52,517 nt of DNA, taken from Prauserella aidingensis. GTDB taxonomy: Bacteria; Actinomycetota; Actinomycetes; Mycobacteriales; Pseudonocardiaceae. A program made the translations under genes and the position numbers. The stretch lies in NCBI RefSeq assembly GCF_024171865.1, contig NZ_JAMTCN010000031.1, positions 1 through 52,517 on the forward strand, written 5' to 3'. Every line of letters begins with the position of its first letter. Position 1 is the first letter of the stretch. Positions 21,050 to 29,602 of the stretch are shown piece by piece. The notes under the pieces were generated by a model. The model made no database searches, had not been told where the DNA came from, and saw nothing but the letters and a program-made list of their open reading frames with translations.

Positions 21050-22690
21050 GTGCCTGCTCCCGCGCAGTTGAAGCGCCGCGCTCTCGACCTCGGCCGCCAC
21101 CACTGGCTGTTCCTCGTGGTGTTCGTGGCCGGGCTCGGCCTGCGCGCCGCCGCCTGGTTCGCGTACCCGCCCGCGTTGTTGTACGGCGATTCGTTCCGCT
21201 ACCTCGACAACGTCGGCACCCACAACCCGACCGGGCTGCACCCGATCGGTTACGACCTGTTCGTCCTCGAACCGGTGCTGGCCGTCGGCGGGCTCGGGCT
21301 CGTGTCGTTCCTGCAGCACGTCGCCGGGCTGGGATGCGGTATCGCGCTCTACGCCCTGGCCCGCAGGCTGGGGGTGCGCCGGAACTGGCTGGCCGCGCTC
21401 GCGGCGGCGCCGGTCCTGCTCGACGCCTACGAGGTGCAGATCGAGCAGATGATCATGTCCGACGTCTGGTTCCAGGTCCTGCTGGTCGGGCTGTTGTGGC
21501 TGCTGCTCGGCACGAGGCGCGGGGGGCAGCCGCCGGTGTGGGCAACGGCCGTGGCCGGTGTGCTGTTCGGCGTCGCCGTGATCTTCCGGATGGTCGCGCT
21601 GCCGCTGGCGCTGCCTGCGGTCGTGTTCCTGCTCGTCGCGGGCGGTGCCTGGCGGCGCTGGGGCACGTGGGCCGCGTGGCGCACGATCCTCGTGCGGGTC
21701 GCGGCGCTCGCGCTGCCGTTGGCGCTCGTGGTCGGCGGGTACGGCGCCTACTACGCGAGCTGGGCGGGTCACTTCGCGCTGAGCCCGTCGACCGGCAACG
21801 TCCTCTACGCCCGCGGTGCCGTGGTGGCGGACTGCCAGAACCTGGAGCTGTCGGAACGGCTGGAACCGGCGTGCCCGGACGAGCCGCTCGGCGAGCGGAA
21901 GGGCAGTGACAGCTACGCGCACATCGGCGCGAACGACGAGTGGCGCGCCCAGTGGCCCGAGGGCACGAACATCGTCGCGATCCAGCAGGACTTCGGCAAG
22001 CAGGTCATCCGGCAGCAGCCGTTCGACGTCGCCGTTGCGATCATGACCGACTTCCTCAAGGGATTCCGGGGCTGGCGCGTCGACACCCCGGGCGACGTGT
22101 CGGTCACGCGCTGGCACTTCCAGCCGACGTACCAGTTCTACAACCACGAGGAGAAGACCCGGGAGTACGCGCTTCGCTACAGCGGCGAGGAGCCGGAGTC
22201 CCGGCCGACGCTGGGCACGGCGCTGCGCTGGTACCAGTTGTTCGGCGGCTTCACCCCGGGCAACCTGCTCGGCGTGGCGTTGCTGCTGGCGCTGGCCGCG
22301 GGCCTGGGCATCACCCGTAAGGCGCGGGCGAGCGGGCTGCGGGCGGCGATGCTGCTGCCCGCGGGGATGGCTCTGGTGTCACTCGGCGGTGCCGCGGCGT
22401 TCGAGTTCTCGTGGCGCTACCAGCTGCCCGGCATCACGTTGCTGCCCCTGGCGGGTGTCCTCGCCCTGACGGCGCTGCTGTCGCGCCGGCATCGGCGGGA
22501 CACACAGCCCGCCGAGACGTCCACGCCCACTCCGGACGACGACGTGCCGGGTCACGGCGAGACCGGGGACGGGCTTCCCTCCGGCAACGGCGGGGTGGCC
22601 GCGGGCAACGGCGTTCCGTCCCCCGGCGTCGTCGGCAACGGCGTCGCGGGCGGGAACGGCTCCGGACCGCACGCGCCCGCCGTGCCTTAA
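21050..22690 (+). CDS. Multi-spanning GT-C-type glycosyltransferase-like protein
   Basis: A 546-residue membrane protein with a basic N-terminus, a first membrane helix (about residues 18-37), then LLYGDSFRYLDN, whose Asp occupies the acidic first-loop position of lipid-carrier-dependent GT-C transferases. About ten further hydrophobic segments follow, with a large extracellular loop (about residues 255-385) that has two Cys (ADCQNLE, EPACPDE). The last 60 residues are a cytosolic Pro/Gly/Asn-rich tail with repeated GNG. It probably glycosylates an envelope polymer or protein, but donor and acceptor are unknown. The TAA stop overlaps the next gene's -10 element. Confidence 0.75.
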   Translation: MPAPAQLKRRALDLGRHHWLFLVVFVAGLGLRAAAWFAYPPALLYGDSFRYLDNVGTHNPTGLHPIGYDLFVLEPVLAVGGLGLVSFLQHVAGLGCGIALYALARRLGVRRNWLAALAAAPVLLDAYEVQIEQMIMSDVWFQVLLVGLLWLLLGTRRGGQPPVWATAVAGVLFGVAVIFRMVALPLALPAVVFLLVAGGAWRRWGTWAAWRTILVRVAALALPLALVVGGYGAYYASWAGHFALSPSTGNVLYARGAVVADCQNLELSERLEPACPDEPLGERKGSDSYAHIGANDEWRAQWPEGTNIVAIQQDFGKQVIRQQPFDVAVAIMTDFLKGFRGWRVDTPGDVSVTRWHFQPTYQFYNHEEKTREYALRYSGEEPESRPTLGTALRWYQLFGGFTPGNLLGVALLLALAAGLGITRKARASGLRAAMLLPAGMALVSLGGAAAFEFSWRYQLPGITLLPLAGVLALTALLSRRHRRDTQPAETSTPTPDDDVPGHGETGDGLPSGNGGVAAGNGVPSPGVVGNGVAGGNGSGPHAPAVP

Positions 22691-22693
22691 CCT
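22688..22693 (+). promoter_or_regulatory. Leaderless promoter -10 for the condensin-like operon
   Basis: TAACCT, whose TAA is also the stop codon of the upstream gene, is followed by 6 bases and then GTG 22700. The trio therefore probably has its own promoter and a leaderless first gene. Confidence 0.6.
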
Positions 22694-22699
22694 CACACC

Positions 22700-24313
22700 G
22701 TGCGAGCTGACGAGACGACCGCCGACCCGGACGAGGGGCTCGCGCGCCGGCTGAAGGCGCTCGCGTGCACCGCGCCGCTGCACGACCTCGACGCGCGCAA
22801 ATCCAAGCTCGACTGGGCCGATGCGACCGTGTATCAGATGGCCGAGATCGGGCTCCACACGATCGACCAGGTCACGATCGCGATGGACTTCGACACCGGC
22901 GCCGACCACCACCAGGTCACCCGCCGGTTGCTGCCGTTCATCGCCGCCCAGGCACCCGACCGCACGGCCGACGAGCACACGCGCGTGGCGCGCTGGGTGC
23001 TCGACAACCTCATCAACGTCGGGACCACCGACCGCGGGTTCCGCCGCGTCTACGGCGCGGTCGACGCGGACGGGACGTACCGCAGGCGGGCGTTCGACTT
23101 CAAACTCCTCGTCGAACTCGCCGCGCCGGACGGCGAGGTGTACCTGCGCGCGACCGACGAGGCGATCAACGTGCTCGTCGGCGCACTGGACACCGACGTC
23201 GAATCGGCGCACATCGCCGCCGAGGTGAAACTCGAGAACCTGATCACGCGCGGCAGGCTGGCCGACGCGAAGCTCGCCGCCGAACAGGCGCGGTACCGCA
23301 CGGTGCAGTACGGCGAGATCCTCCGCGCCCGGCTCGACGCGACCCGCCGTGACGTGCGGTCCGTCGACTGGGAACGCGAGCTGCCCGAGCTGCTCGACTC
23401 CGCGCTGACCCACATCGAGTCCCGGTTCCGCGCCGAAACGGCGATCCTGAAGAACATCACCGCGGCCAGGGACGAGGCGGAGGACCCCGGCCACAAGCGC
23501 AGGGCCGCCGAACTGGTCGAGATCGTGGGCGACTGCATCCGCAGGCACACGCAGCTCCAGAACCGGTTGCAGGCGGCGGGTGCGGTGTTCCGCGCCGAGC
23601 AGGACCGGCAGCAGTTCTCCGGGCCGCCCCAGCGCGCGGCGATCGACGTGTTCGGACAGCTGCTCACACCGACCCTGGACCTGCCGCTGTCCGACGCGCT
23701 CGCGCCGGTCGAGGCCTACTTCCGCGCGGGCACCGGCACCAGCGTGCCGAGCGTGCCGTCCCTGCCGTCGCTGGTGTCGTTGCTGCTGCGGCCCGCGCCG
23801 GAACGCGACCACGTCGTCGGCGAGGTGCCGGAGCCCGAGCTGCAGCCCGCGGAGGACACCGACGCGTTCACCGACGAACAGTGGCGGCAGGCCGACGCGC
23901 TGCTCGACCTGCCCGAGGTGCCGCGGCGGCTGTCGGGCCTGCTGGAGGAGGCCCGCGCGACCGATCCGGCCGTCGCGCGGCTGATCGCCCTGCGCGCCGT
24001 GCACGCCTACGGCCCCGAGGTCGGCGGCGCGCTGCGGCAGGCGCAGCAGTCGGTGCTGCTCGCCGTCGACGACGGCACCAGGCTGGACGACCCGGAGATC
24101 GGCGGCGCCGACCTGTTGCTGATGTCGGCCCTGGTCGACGGCGTCGTCGACGAGGGTGGTGAGGTCGACGGCGACGACGGGGACGATGGCGACGGCGGCG
24201 CTGGCGACGACGGCGCTGGCGATGGGGCGGCCTGGGCACCGGACGGCACGGCCGCGGAGCGCGAGCCCGGGTTGTTCGACGACGGCGAGGCGATCGAGGA
24301 GGCGGCTCTGTGA
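22700..24313 (+). CDS. Putative kleisin-like subunit of a condensin-like complex (JetA/MksF-like)
   Basis: A 537-residue soluble protein of unrecognised exact family. It is called kleisin-like from context: first gene of a coupled trio with a small winged-helix protein and an SMC-like ATPase, the JetABC/MksFEB order. Residues 10-125 look like a winged-helix region (TVYQMAEIGLHTIDQVT, TRVARWVLDNLINVG). Then come a beta strand (FKLLVELAAPDGEVYL), a long helical stretch (about 155-305) with RGRLADAKLAAEQARYRT, and a C-terminal winged-helix-like part. The last 60 residues are highly acidic Asp/Gly repeats. GTG 22700 fits a leaderless transcript. The stop overlaps the next start (GTGA). Function is inferred, not demonstrated. 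Confidence 0.65.
   Translation: MRADETTADPDEGLARRLKALACTAPLHDLDARKSKLDWADATVYQMAEIGLHTIDQVTIAMDFDTGADHHQVTRRLLPFIAAQAPDRTADEHTRVARWVLDNLINVGTTDRGFRRVYGAVDADGTYRRRAFDFKLLVELAAPDGEVYLRATDEAINVLVGALDTDVESAHIAAEVKLENLITRGRLADAKLAAEQARYRTVQYGEILRARLDATRRDVRSVDWERELPELLDSALTHIESRFRAETAILKNITAARDEAEDPGHKRRAAELVEIVGDCIRRHTQLQNRLQAAGAVFRAEQDRQQFSGPPQRAAIDVFGQLLTPTLDLPLSDALAPVEAYFRAGTGTSVPSVPSLPSLVSLLLRPAPERDHVVGEVPEPELQPAEDTDAFTDEQWRQADALLDLPEVPRRLSGLLEEARATDPAVARLIALRAVHAYGPEVGGALRQAQQSVLLAVDDGTRLDDPEIGGADLLLMSALVDGVVDEGGEVDGDDGDDGDGGAGDDGAGDGAAWAPDGTAAEREPGLFDDGEAIEEAAL
24160..24240 (+). repeat. GAC/GGC-rich repeats encoding an acidic tail
   Basis: Short direct repeats built from GGCGACGAC and GGCGCTGGCGA encode an Asp/Gly run near the end of the putative kleisin. 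This is a low-complexity coding repeat. Confidence 0.7.
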
Positions 24314-25101
24314 GCACGGGACATGCGTCGGCCGACGCCGAGGCGGCGGCGCGGCTGCTCGCGTTCGGTATGCGACCCAAGCTCGTGCCCGGACGGGACG
24401 TCGTGTACGCCGACCTCGTGCGCCGCTACGGCGAGGACAGCGCGTTCAAGCAACTCACCCACGCCGTCGCCGCGGGTCTGGGACTGATGGTGCTCGAGGT
24501 GAACGCGCAGGCCGGGGCGGTGCTGGCCGCCACGGACGAGTCGATCTTCGAGATCAAGATGGACAGCTACGCGCGGCAGTCGAAGATCCGCGAACGGCGC
24601 GACACCGAGAAGGTGCTGCACGGGCTCATCCACCTGGCCACGGCCGCGCTCGGCTACCCGCGGCCCGACGACCTCGCCAACGACACCTACATCGGCCGGG
24701 TGAGCGTCGAGCAGGTGGACGGTGTCGTGCGGGAGGCGTGCCGCATCCTCGACGAGCGCGCCGCGGCGAACACCGACCCGCTCGCCGACGCGCCCGAACT
24801 GGAGCAGGCGTGGCGGGCCTACGCGCGCAGGCCCGCGGCCGCGGCGACCAAGGACGGCAGGCTCGCCCCCGACACCACGCGCGGCATGGTGACCAGGGCG
24901 CTACGGTTCCTGGCCGAGCAGGGATTCCTCGTCCCGGTGAGTTCCGAGCAGGGCGGAACGTACCGGACGACGCCGCGTTACCAGGTGCAGGTGCGTGAGC
25001 TGGCGGCCGACGCCGCGTTCGACGAGCTGCTCGCGCTCGGCGTCGTGTCGGTGCCGGGTGAGGGGTCGACGCTGCGGGCGTCGGCCGGCGACACGCTGTA
25101 G
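24310..25101 (+). CDS. Winged-helix KITE-like subunit (JetB/MksE-like, DUF4194-type)
   Basis: A 263-residue protein between the putative kleisin and the SMC-like ATPase, matching the size and place of MksE/JetB. An N-terminal winged-helix region (about 10-75, DLVRRYGEDSAFKQLTHAVA) is followed by helices with YARQSKIRERRDTEKVLHGL, and a second winged helix near the end (TTRGMVTRALRFLAEQGFLV, then the wing YRTTPRYQVQVREL). KITE proteins bind the kleisin and DNA. GTG start overlaps the preceding stop; GGGGA precedes the next ATG by 8 bases. Family assignment rests on context and secondary structure read by eye. Confidence 0.65.
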   Translation: MSTGHASADAEAAARLLAFGMRPKLVPGRDVVYADLVRRYGEDSAFKQLTHAVAAGLGLMVLEVNAQAGAVLAATDESIFEIKMDSYARQSKIRERRDTEKVLHGLIHLATAALGYPRPDDLANDTYIGRVSVEQVDGVVREACRILDERAAANTDPLADAPELEQAWRAYARRPAAAATKDGRLAPDTTRGMVTRALRFLAEQGFLVPVSSEQGGTYRTTPRYQVQVRELAADAAFDELLALGVVSVPGEGSTLRASAGDTL

Positions 25102-25109
25102 GGGAGTGG

Positions 25110-28100
25110 ATGTACGAGCTGTCGCGGGTGCGCCTGCACTCGGTCGGTCCCAGCGGTGCGCGGTACCAGGACGTCGTGCTGGACCTCTCCGGCGTCGGGG
25201 ACGTCGTGTCCGCGCCGACGCAGGATGCGCTGTTCGGCGCCGGGGTCCATCACACCGAGAACGGACCGCCGCGCCGTCCGTCGCCCGCGAGCGTGCTGTT
25301 CCTGGAGAACGGCGGCGGCAAATCGGTGCTGATCAAGCTGATCTTCTCGGTGATGCTGCCGGGCCGCAGGCAGGTCGTCGGCACGACCAACACGCGCGTG
25401 CTGGAGAAGTTCGTCGGCGCGAAGGACGTCGCCCACGTGGTGCTCGAGTGGCAGCATGTGGAGACCGGGCAGCGGCTGATCACCGGCAAGGTCTCCGAGT
25501 GGCGCGGGCACGTGGCCTCGTCGGATCCCGCGAACCTCGTCGACTCCTGGTACTGCTTCCGCCCCGGCGCGGAGGTCGGACTGGAGTCGCTGCCGCTGAC
25601 CGCCGACGGCAAGTTGCTGACGATGTCCGGTTTCCACGACCGGATGACGGCGCTGCACGGCGACGTGCCGGAACTGCAGCTGTTCTGGACCCGCAGGCAT
25701 CACGAGTGGACCGAGCGGCTCGACCAGCTCGGCCTGGACACCGAGCTGTTCCGCTACCAGCGCGCCATGAACGCGGGCGAGGGTGAGGCGGCGGACGCGT
25801 TCGCGTTCAACACCGACGAGGCCTTCGTCGAGTTCCTGCTGCGTGCCGTGATCAGCGAGGACGAGCCGAAGGATCTCGCCGACGTCCTGGCCACCTACGC
25901 CGACAACCTCGCCCAGCGCGGCGAGCTGATGACCGAACGCGACTTCGTGGCCGGCGCGCTCGACGCGCTGACCCCACTGATCGACGAGGAGAAGCTCGCG
26001 GCGGCGGCGCGCAAGCTCGCCGACGCGGCGCGCGCCGAGCTGGAGACCCTCGCCGGCGAGGTGGCGGCCCGCAACGCCGCGGAGTCCGAACGGCTCGAGA
26101 CGCTGACCGCGCACGTGCAGGAGGTCGCGGACGCGGAGCGGCTCGCCGAGGGCGATCACCGGCGTAAGCAGGCCGTGCTGACCGAACTCCGCAGGCAGGT
26201 GGCCGCGATGCTGCGGGACGAGGCGCAGGCGGAGTCCGAACGCATCGACGCCGAGCTGGCGGAGGCGAAGACCCTCGCCGAGGCGTGGCGGGAGACCGGG
26301 ACCGTCCTGACCCAGCTGGGCGCCACCCGGAAGGCCGCCGACATCCGCGAACTCGTCGGCAGCAGGGAGGAGAAGGCGCGGCCCGCACTGGAGGCGAAGA
26401 ACGCCGCCGCCACGGCGCTGGCGCGCGGCCTGCTCGGACTGGCGCAGGAGGCGCAGGAGCAGGCCGACGAGGCCGACCGGCAGGCGACGGAGCTGCAGTC
26501 CGAGGCCGAGGAGGCGCAGCGGGAACGCGACGAGGCGACGTCGGCCGCGGCGAACCGCCGTGCCGAGGCCGACGGGCTCGACGCACGACTCGAGGAGGTG
26601 CGGGCGGAGATCGCCCGTGCCACGGCGGACGGACTGCTGAGCCACGGTGCGGACGTGGCCGAGGCGGCACGGACGGCGGCGGCCGAGGGGGAGGAGGCGA
26701 CCGCCGAACTCTCCCGCAGGGAGGCCGAGCTGGAGCGGGTCGCCGAAGAACTGGGAGCCGCCCAGACCGCGGCGCACGAGGCTCAGCGCGAGGCGGCAGG
26801 GGCACGGGACCGGGCCCAGCGCGCGGCCGAGGAGCTCACGCGCGCGCATCGCCGCACCGATGCGCTCGCCGCCGAGCCGCGGCTGGCCGAACTGCTCGGC
26901 ACCGACACGGTCACGCTGGAGACCGACACGCCCGCGGTGCTGGAGCGGCTCGCCGAGGCACGCGGGGAGGCGGAACGCGAGCAGACGACCCTGCGGATGG
27001 AGGAGTCGCGGGACGAACGTGCGCTGGGAGCGCTCGGTTCGGGCGGGCTGCTGCCCGCGCCCGAGGAGCTGCAGGCCGCGCTGGAGGTCCTCGAGCAGGC
27101 GGGTGTCACGGCGTGGTCGGGCTGGCGGTACCTGTCGACGCTGGACCCGTCGACGCGGGCCGACGCGGTGCGACGGGCGCCCCAGCTCGTGTCGGGTGTG
27201 CTGGTGAACGACCCGGCGCAGCTCGGCAGGGCCGAGGAGGTCCTCACCGAGCACCGGCTCCTGCCCGGTGCGGCGATCGCGGTCGGCACCACCGCGGCGC
27301 TGGCCGACCGTGACCTGGGCGAGGCGCCCGGCGTGGCGTTCCTCGTGCCGCCGAACCCGGCGATGTACGACGAGGACGCCGCCGACGCCGAACGCGAGGC
27401 CATCAGCCGGCGCCAGCACGACCGCCAGCGCAGGCTCGCCGAGCTGGAGGAAGCGATCGGCGGTGACGCCGCCCTGACGTGGAAACTCACGGCCTGGCGC
27501 GAGGACTACCCGCCCGGCAGCATCGCCGTCCTGGCCGAGCGGGCACAGGAGGCCGAGACCGAACGGGAGGAGGCCGAACGGCACGCCGACGAGGCCGAAC
27601 GCACCGCGGCGCGGCTGGCCGAGAAGCGGGACGGGCTGCGGGAGCGGATCCCGGCGCTGCGAGCGGAGGCCCGCCGGGCCGAGGACGCCGCCCGCACGCT
27701 CGAGGACCTCGCGGGCCGGGCAGGCCGAATCCCGCAGTGGACCGAGGAGGCCCAGCGGGCCAGGGAGACGGCCACACAGGCGGAGCAGCGGTCGGAGGAC
27801 GCCGCGGCGCGGGCCGCCCGGCTGCGGGACCAGGTGGCCGAACACCGCCGCACCGCCGACGGACACCGGCGGACCGCGACCACGGCACGCGGCGAGCTGG
27901 CCGAGGTGCCCGGCGGCGGGGCGGTGTCGGCCGACGACCCGGTTCCCGACGAACCGGTGGACGCACTCCGGCGGGCGTTCACGTCGGCGTCCGAGGCCTA
28001 CGCGCGGGTCGAGGTGGGCGGTGACCTGCGCGCCGAACTGGAGCAGGCCGAGGCGGCCGAGTCCGCGGCCAGGGCGGCGTTGGAGAACCTCGACGAGGAC

Positions 28101-29552
28101 GTGCGCGTGCGTGCGGCCGAACTGCTCGACACGCCCGACGGCTCCGACTCGTCGGCCCGCGCGGCCGCCCAGGCGCGGGCGGTGCGGGCAGTGGAGACCC
28201 TCGAGGCCGAGCGCACCGAGGTGATCGGCAGGCTCGCCACCCGCACGGCCGAACTCGGCCAGCTGCCGTCGCCGTCGGGACCGGTGGACAGTACGGAACG
28301 GCCGCGCGACGTCGACCACGGCCGAGAGCTCATCGAGGAGGCCGCCGACCAGGTGTCGGCCGCCGCGCGGGAATGGGAGGAGCTGCGGGAACGCCGCGCG
28401 GCCGCGCAGGCCTCCCTCGACACGGCGACACAGAGCGCGTCCGGCTTCCGGCTGCTGGCCGAGTCGCTCGCGACCCACGTGCCCGCCGGCGAGCCGGCGC
28501 GGGCGTTCGACGGCGACGTGGAGGAGGCGCAGGCCAGGGCCACCGAGCTGACCGGACGTCTCACCTCGGCACAGCAGCAGGTCGACGAGGCCGTCGCGCG
28601 GGTACGGGCCGCCGCCGACACGCTGGCGCAGTACGCCGCGGAGAAGCGGTTCGAGCAGCTGGACACGCCGGTACGGCAGCAGGTCGTGGCGGTCCGCCGC
28701 GACAGCCTGCCCGACCACGCCGAGGAATGGGCCGAGGCGCTGCGGCCGCGGCTGCGGACGCTCACCGACGACCTGGCCCAGATCGACCGGCACCGCTCCG
28801 GCATCGTCACCCGGCTGCAGAGCATGGTCGAAGGCGCGATCCGCACGCTCCGCTCGGCCCAGCGCGTCTCGCGTCTGCCGGACGGCCTCGGCGACTGGTC
28901 CGGGCAGGAGTTCCTCCGCATCCGTTTCACCGAGCTCGACGACGCCGAGCTGGCCACGGCCCTCGGCGAGGTCGTCGACGAGGCGGCCGTCGGCAGGACC
29001 GCCGACGGCCGGGACGTCAAGCGCGACGGATTGTCGCTGCTGCTGCGCGGGGTTCGTGCCGCGGTGCCGAAGGGCTTCCGGGTGGACATGCTCAAACCGG
29101 ACTCCGTGCTCCGCACCGAGCGGCAGCGGGTGTCGGAGATCCGCGACGTGTTCTCCGGCGGCCAGCAGCTCACCGCGGCGATCATCCTGTACTGCACCCT
29201 CGCGGCGCTGCGGGCCAACAACCGCGGCAGAATGCGGAACCCGCACTCGGGCGTGCTGTTCCTCGACAATCCGATCGGCCGCGCCTCGGCCGGGTACCTG
29301 CTCGAACTGCAGCGTGCCGTCGCGAGCGCACTGGGCGTGCAGCTGGTGTACACGACCGGCCTGTTCGATGCGGGCGCACTGGCGGAGTTCCCGCTGATCG
29401 TGCGGTTGCGCAACGACGCCGACCTTCGCGCGGGCCGCAAGTACCTGTCGGTCGACGCGACGATGCGGAAACAACTCGACGAGCTGCCCGAACCCGACGG
29501 CACGGCCCGGCTGACCTCGACACGGGTGTACACGAAGTCCGCGGCGAGCTGA
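25110..29552 (+). CDS. SMC-like condensin ATPase (JetC/MksB-like), 1480 residues
   Basis: A long ABC/SMC-type ATPase. Walker A is ENGGGKS at residues 66-72. A head lobe runs to about 290; then come a Glu/Ala/Arg-rich coiled coil (about 290-640), a globular hinge-like region (about 660-760) with GVLVNDPAQLGRAEEV and a second coil to about 1240. The ABC signature is FSGGQQLTAAI at 1348-1358 and Walker B is VLFLDNP, with D1386. The next residue is Asn1387, where SMC proteins have catalytic Glu. ATG 25110 follows GGGGA. A JetD-like TOPRIM partner is not adjacent. Role inferred: DNA loop extrusion, plasmid restriction or chromosome organisation. Confidence 0.85.
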   Translation: MYELSRVRLHSVGPSGARYQDVVLDLSGVGDVVSAPTQDALFGAGVHHTENGPPRRPSPASVLFLENGGGKSVLIKLIFSVMLPGRRQVVGTTNTRVLEKFVGAKDVAHVVLEWQHVETGQRLITGKVSEWRGHVASSDPANLVDSWYCFRPGAEVGLESLPLTADGKLLTMSGFHDRMTALHGDVPELQLFWTRRHHEWTERLDQLGLDTELFRYQRAMNAGEGEAADAFAFNTDEAFVEFLLRAVISEDEPKDLADVLATYADNLAQRGELMTERDFVAGALDALTPLIDEEKLAAAARKLADAARAELETLAGEVAARNAAESERLETLTAHVQEVADAERLAEGDHRRKQAVLTELRRQVAAMLRDEAQAESERIDAELAEAKTLAEAWRETGTVLTQLGATRKAADIRELVGSREEKARPALEAKNAAATALARGLLGLAQEAQEQADEADRQATELQSEAEEAQRERDEATSAAANRRAEADGLDARLEEVRAEIARATADGLLSHGADVAEAARTAAAEGEEATAELSRREAELERVAEELGAAQTAAHEAQREAAGARDRAQRAAEELTRAHRRTDALAAEPRLAELLGTDTVTLETDTPAVLERLAEARGEAEREQTTLRMEESRDERALGALGSGGLLPAPEELQAALEVLEQAGVTAWSGWRYLSTLDPSTRADAVRRAPQLVSGVLVNDPAQLGRAEEVLTEHRLLPGAAIAVGTTAALADRDLGEAPGVAFLVPPNPAMYDEDAADAEREAISRRQHDRQRRLAELEEAIGGDAALTWKLTAWREDYPPGSIAVLAERAQEAETEREEAERHADEAERTAARLAEKRDGLRERIPALRAEARRAEDAARTLEDLAGRAGRIPQWTEEAQRARETATQAEQRSEDAAARAARLRDQVAEHRRTADGHRRTATTARGELAEVPGGGAVSADDPVPDEPVDALRRAFTSASEAYARVEVGGDLRAELEQAEAAESAARAALENLDEDVRVRAAELLDTPDGSDSSARAAAQARAVRAVETLEAERTEVIGRLATRTAELGQLPSPSGPVDSTERPRDVDHGRELIEEAADQVSAAAREWEELRERRAAAQASLDTATQSASGFRLLAESLATHVPAGEPARAFDGDVEEAQARATELTGRLTSAQQQVDEAVARVRAAADTLAQYAAEKRFEQLDTPVRQQVVAVRRDSLPDHAEEWAEALRPRLRTLTDDLAQIDRHRSGIVTRLQSMVEGAIRTLRSAQRVSRLPDGLGDWSGQEFLRIRFTELDDAELATALGEVVDEAAVGRTADGRDVKRDGLSLLLRGVRAAVPKGFRVDMLKPDSVLRTERQRVSEIRDVFSGGQQLTAAIILYCTLAALRANNRGRMRNPHSGVLFLDNPIGRASAGYLLELQRAVASALGVQLVYTTGLFDAGALAEFPLIVRLRNDADLRAGRKYLSVDATMRKQLDELPEPDGTARLTSTRVYTKSAAS

Positions 29553-29602
29553 GGTGGCTCGGGTGGCCGGTTCCTGTCGGTGATCGTTGGTAGACACGGC
29601 CC

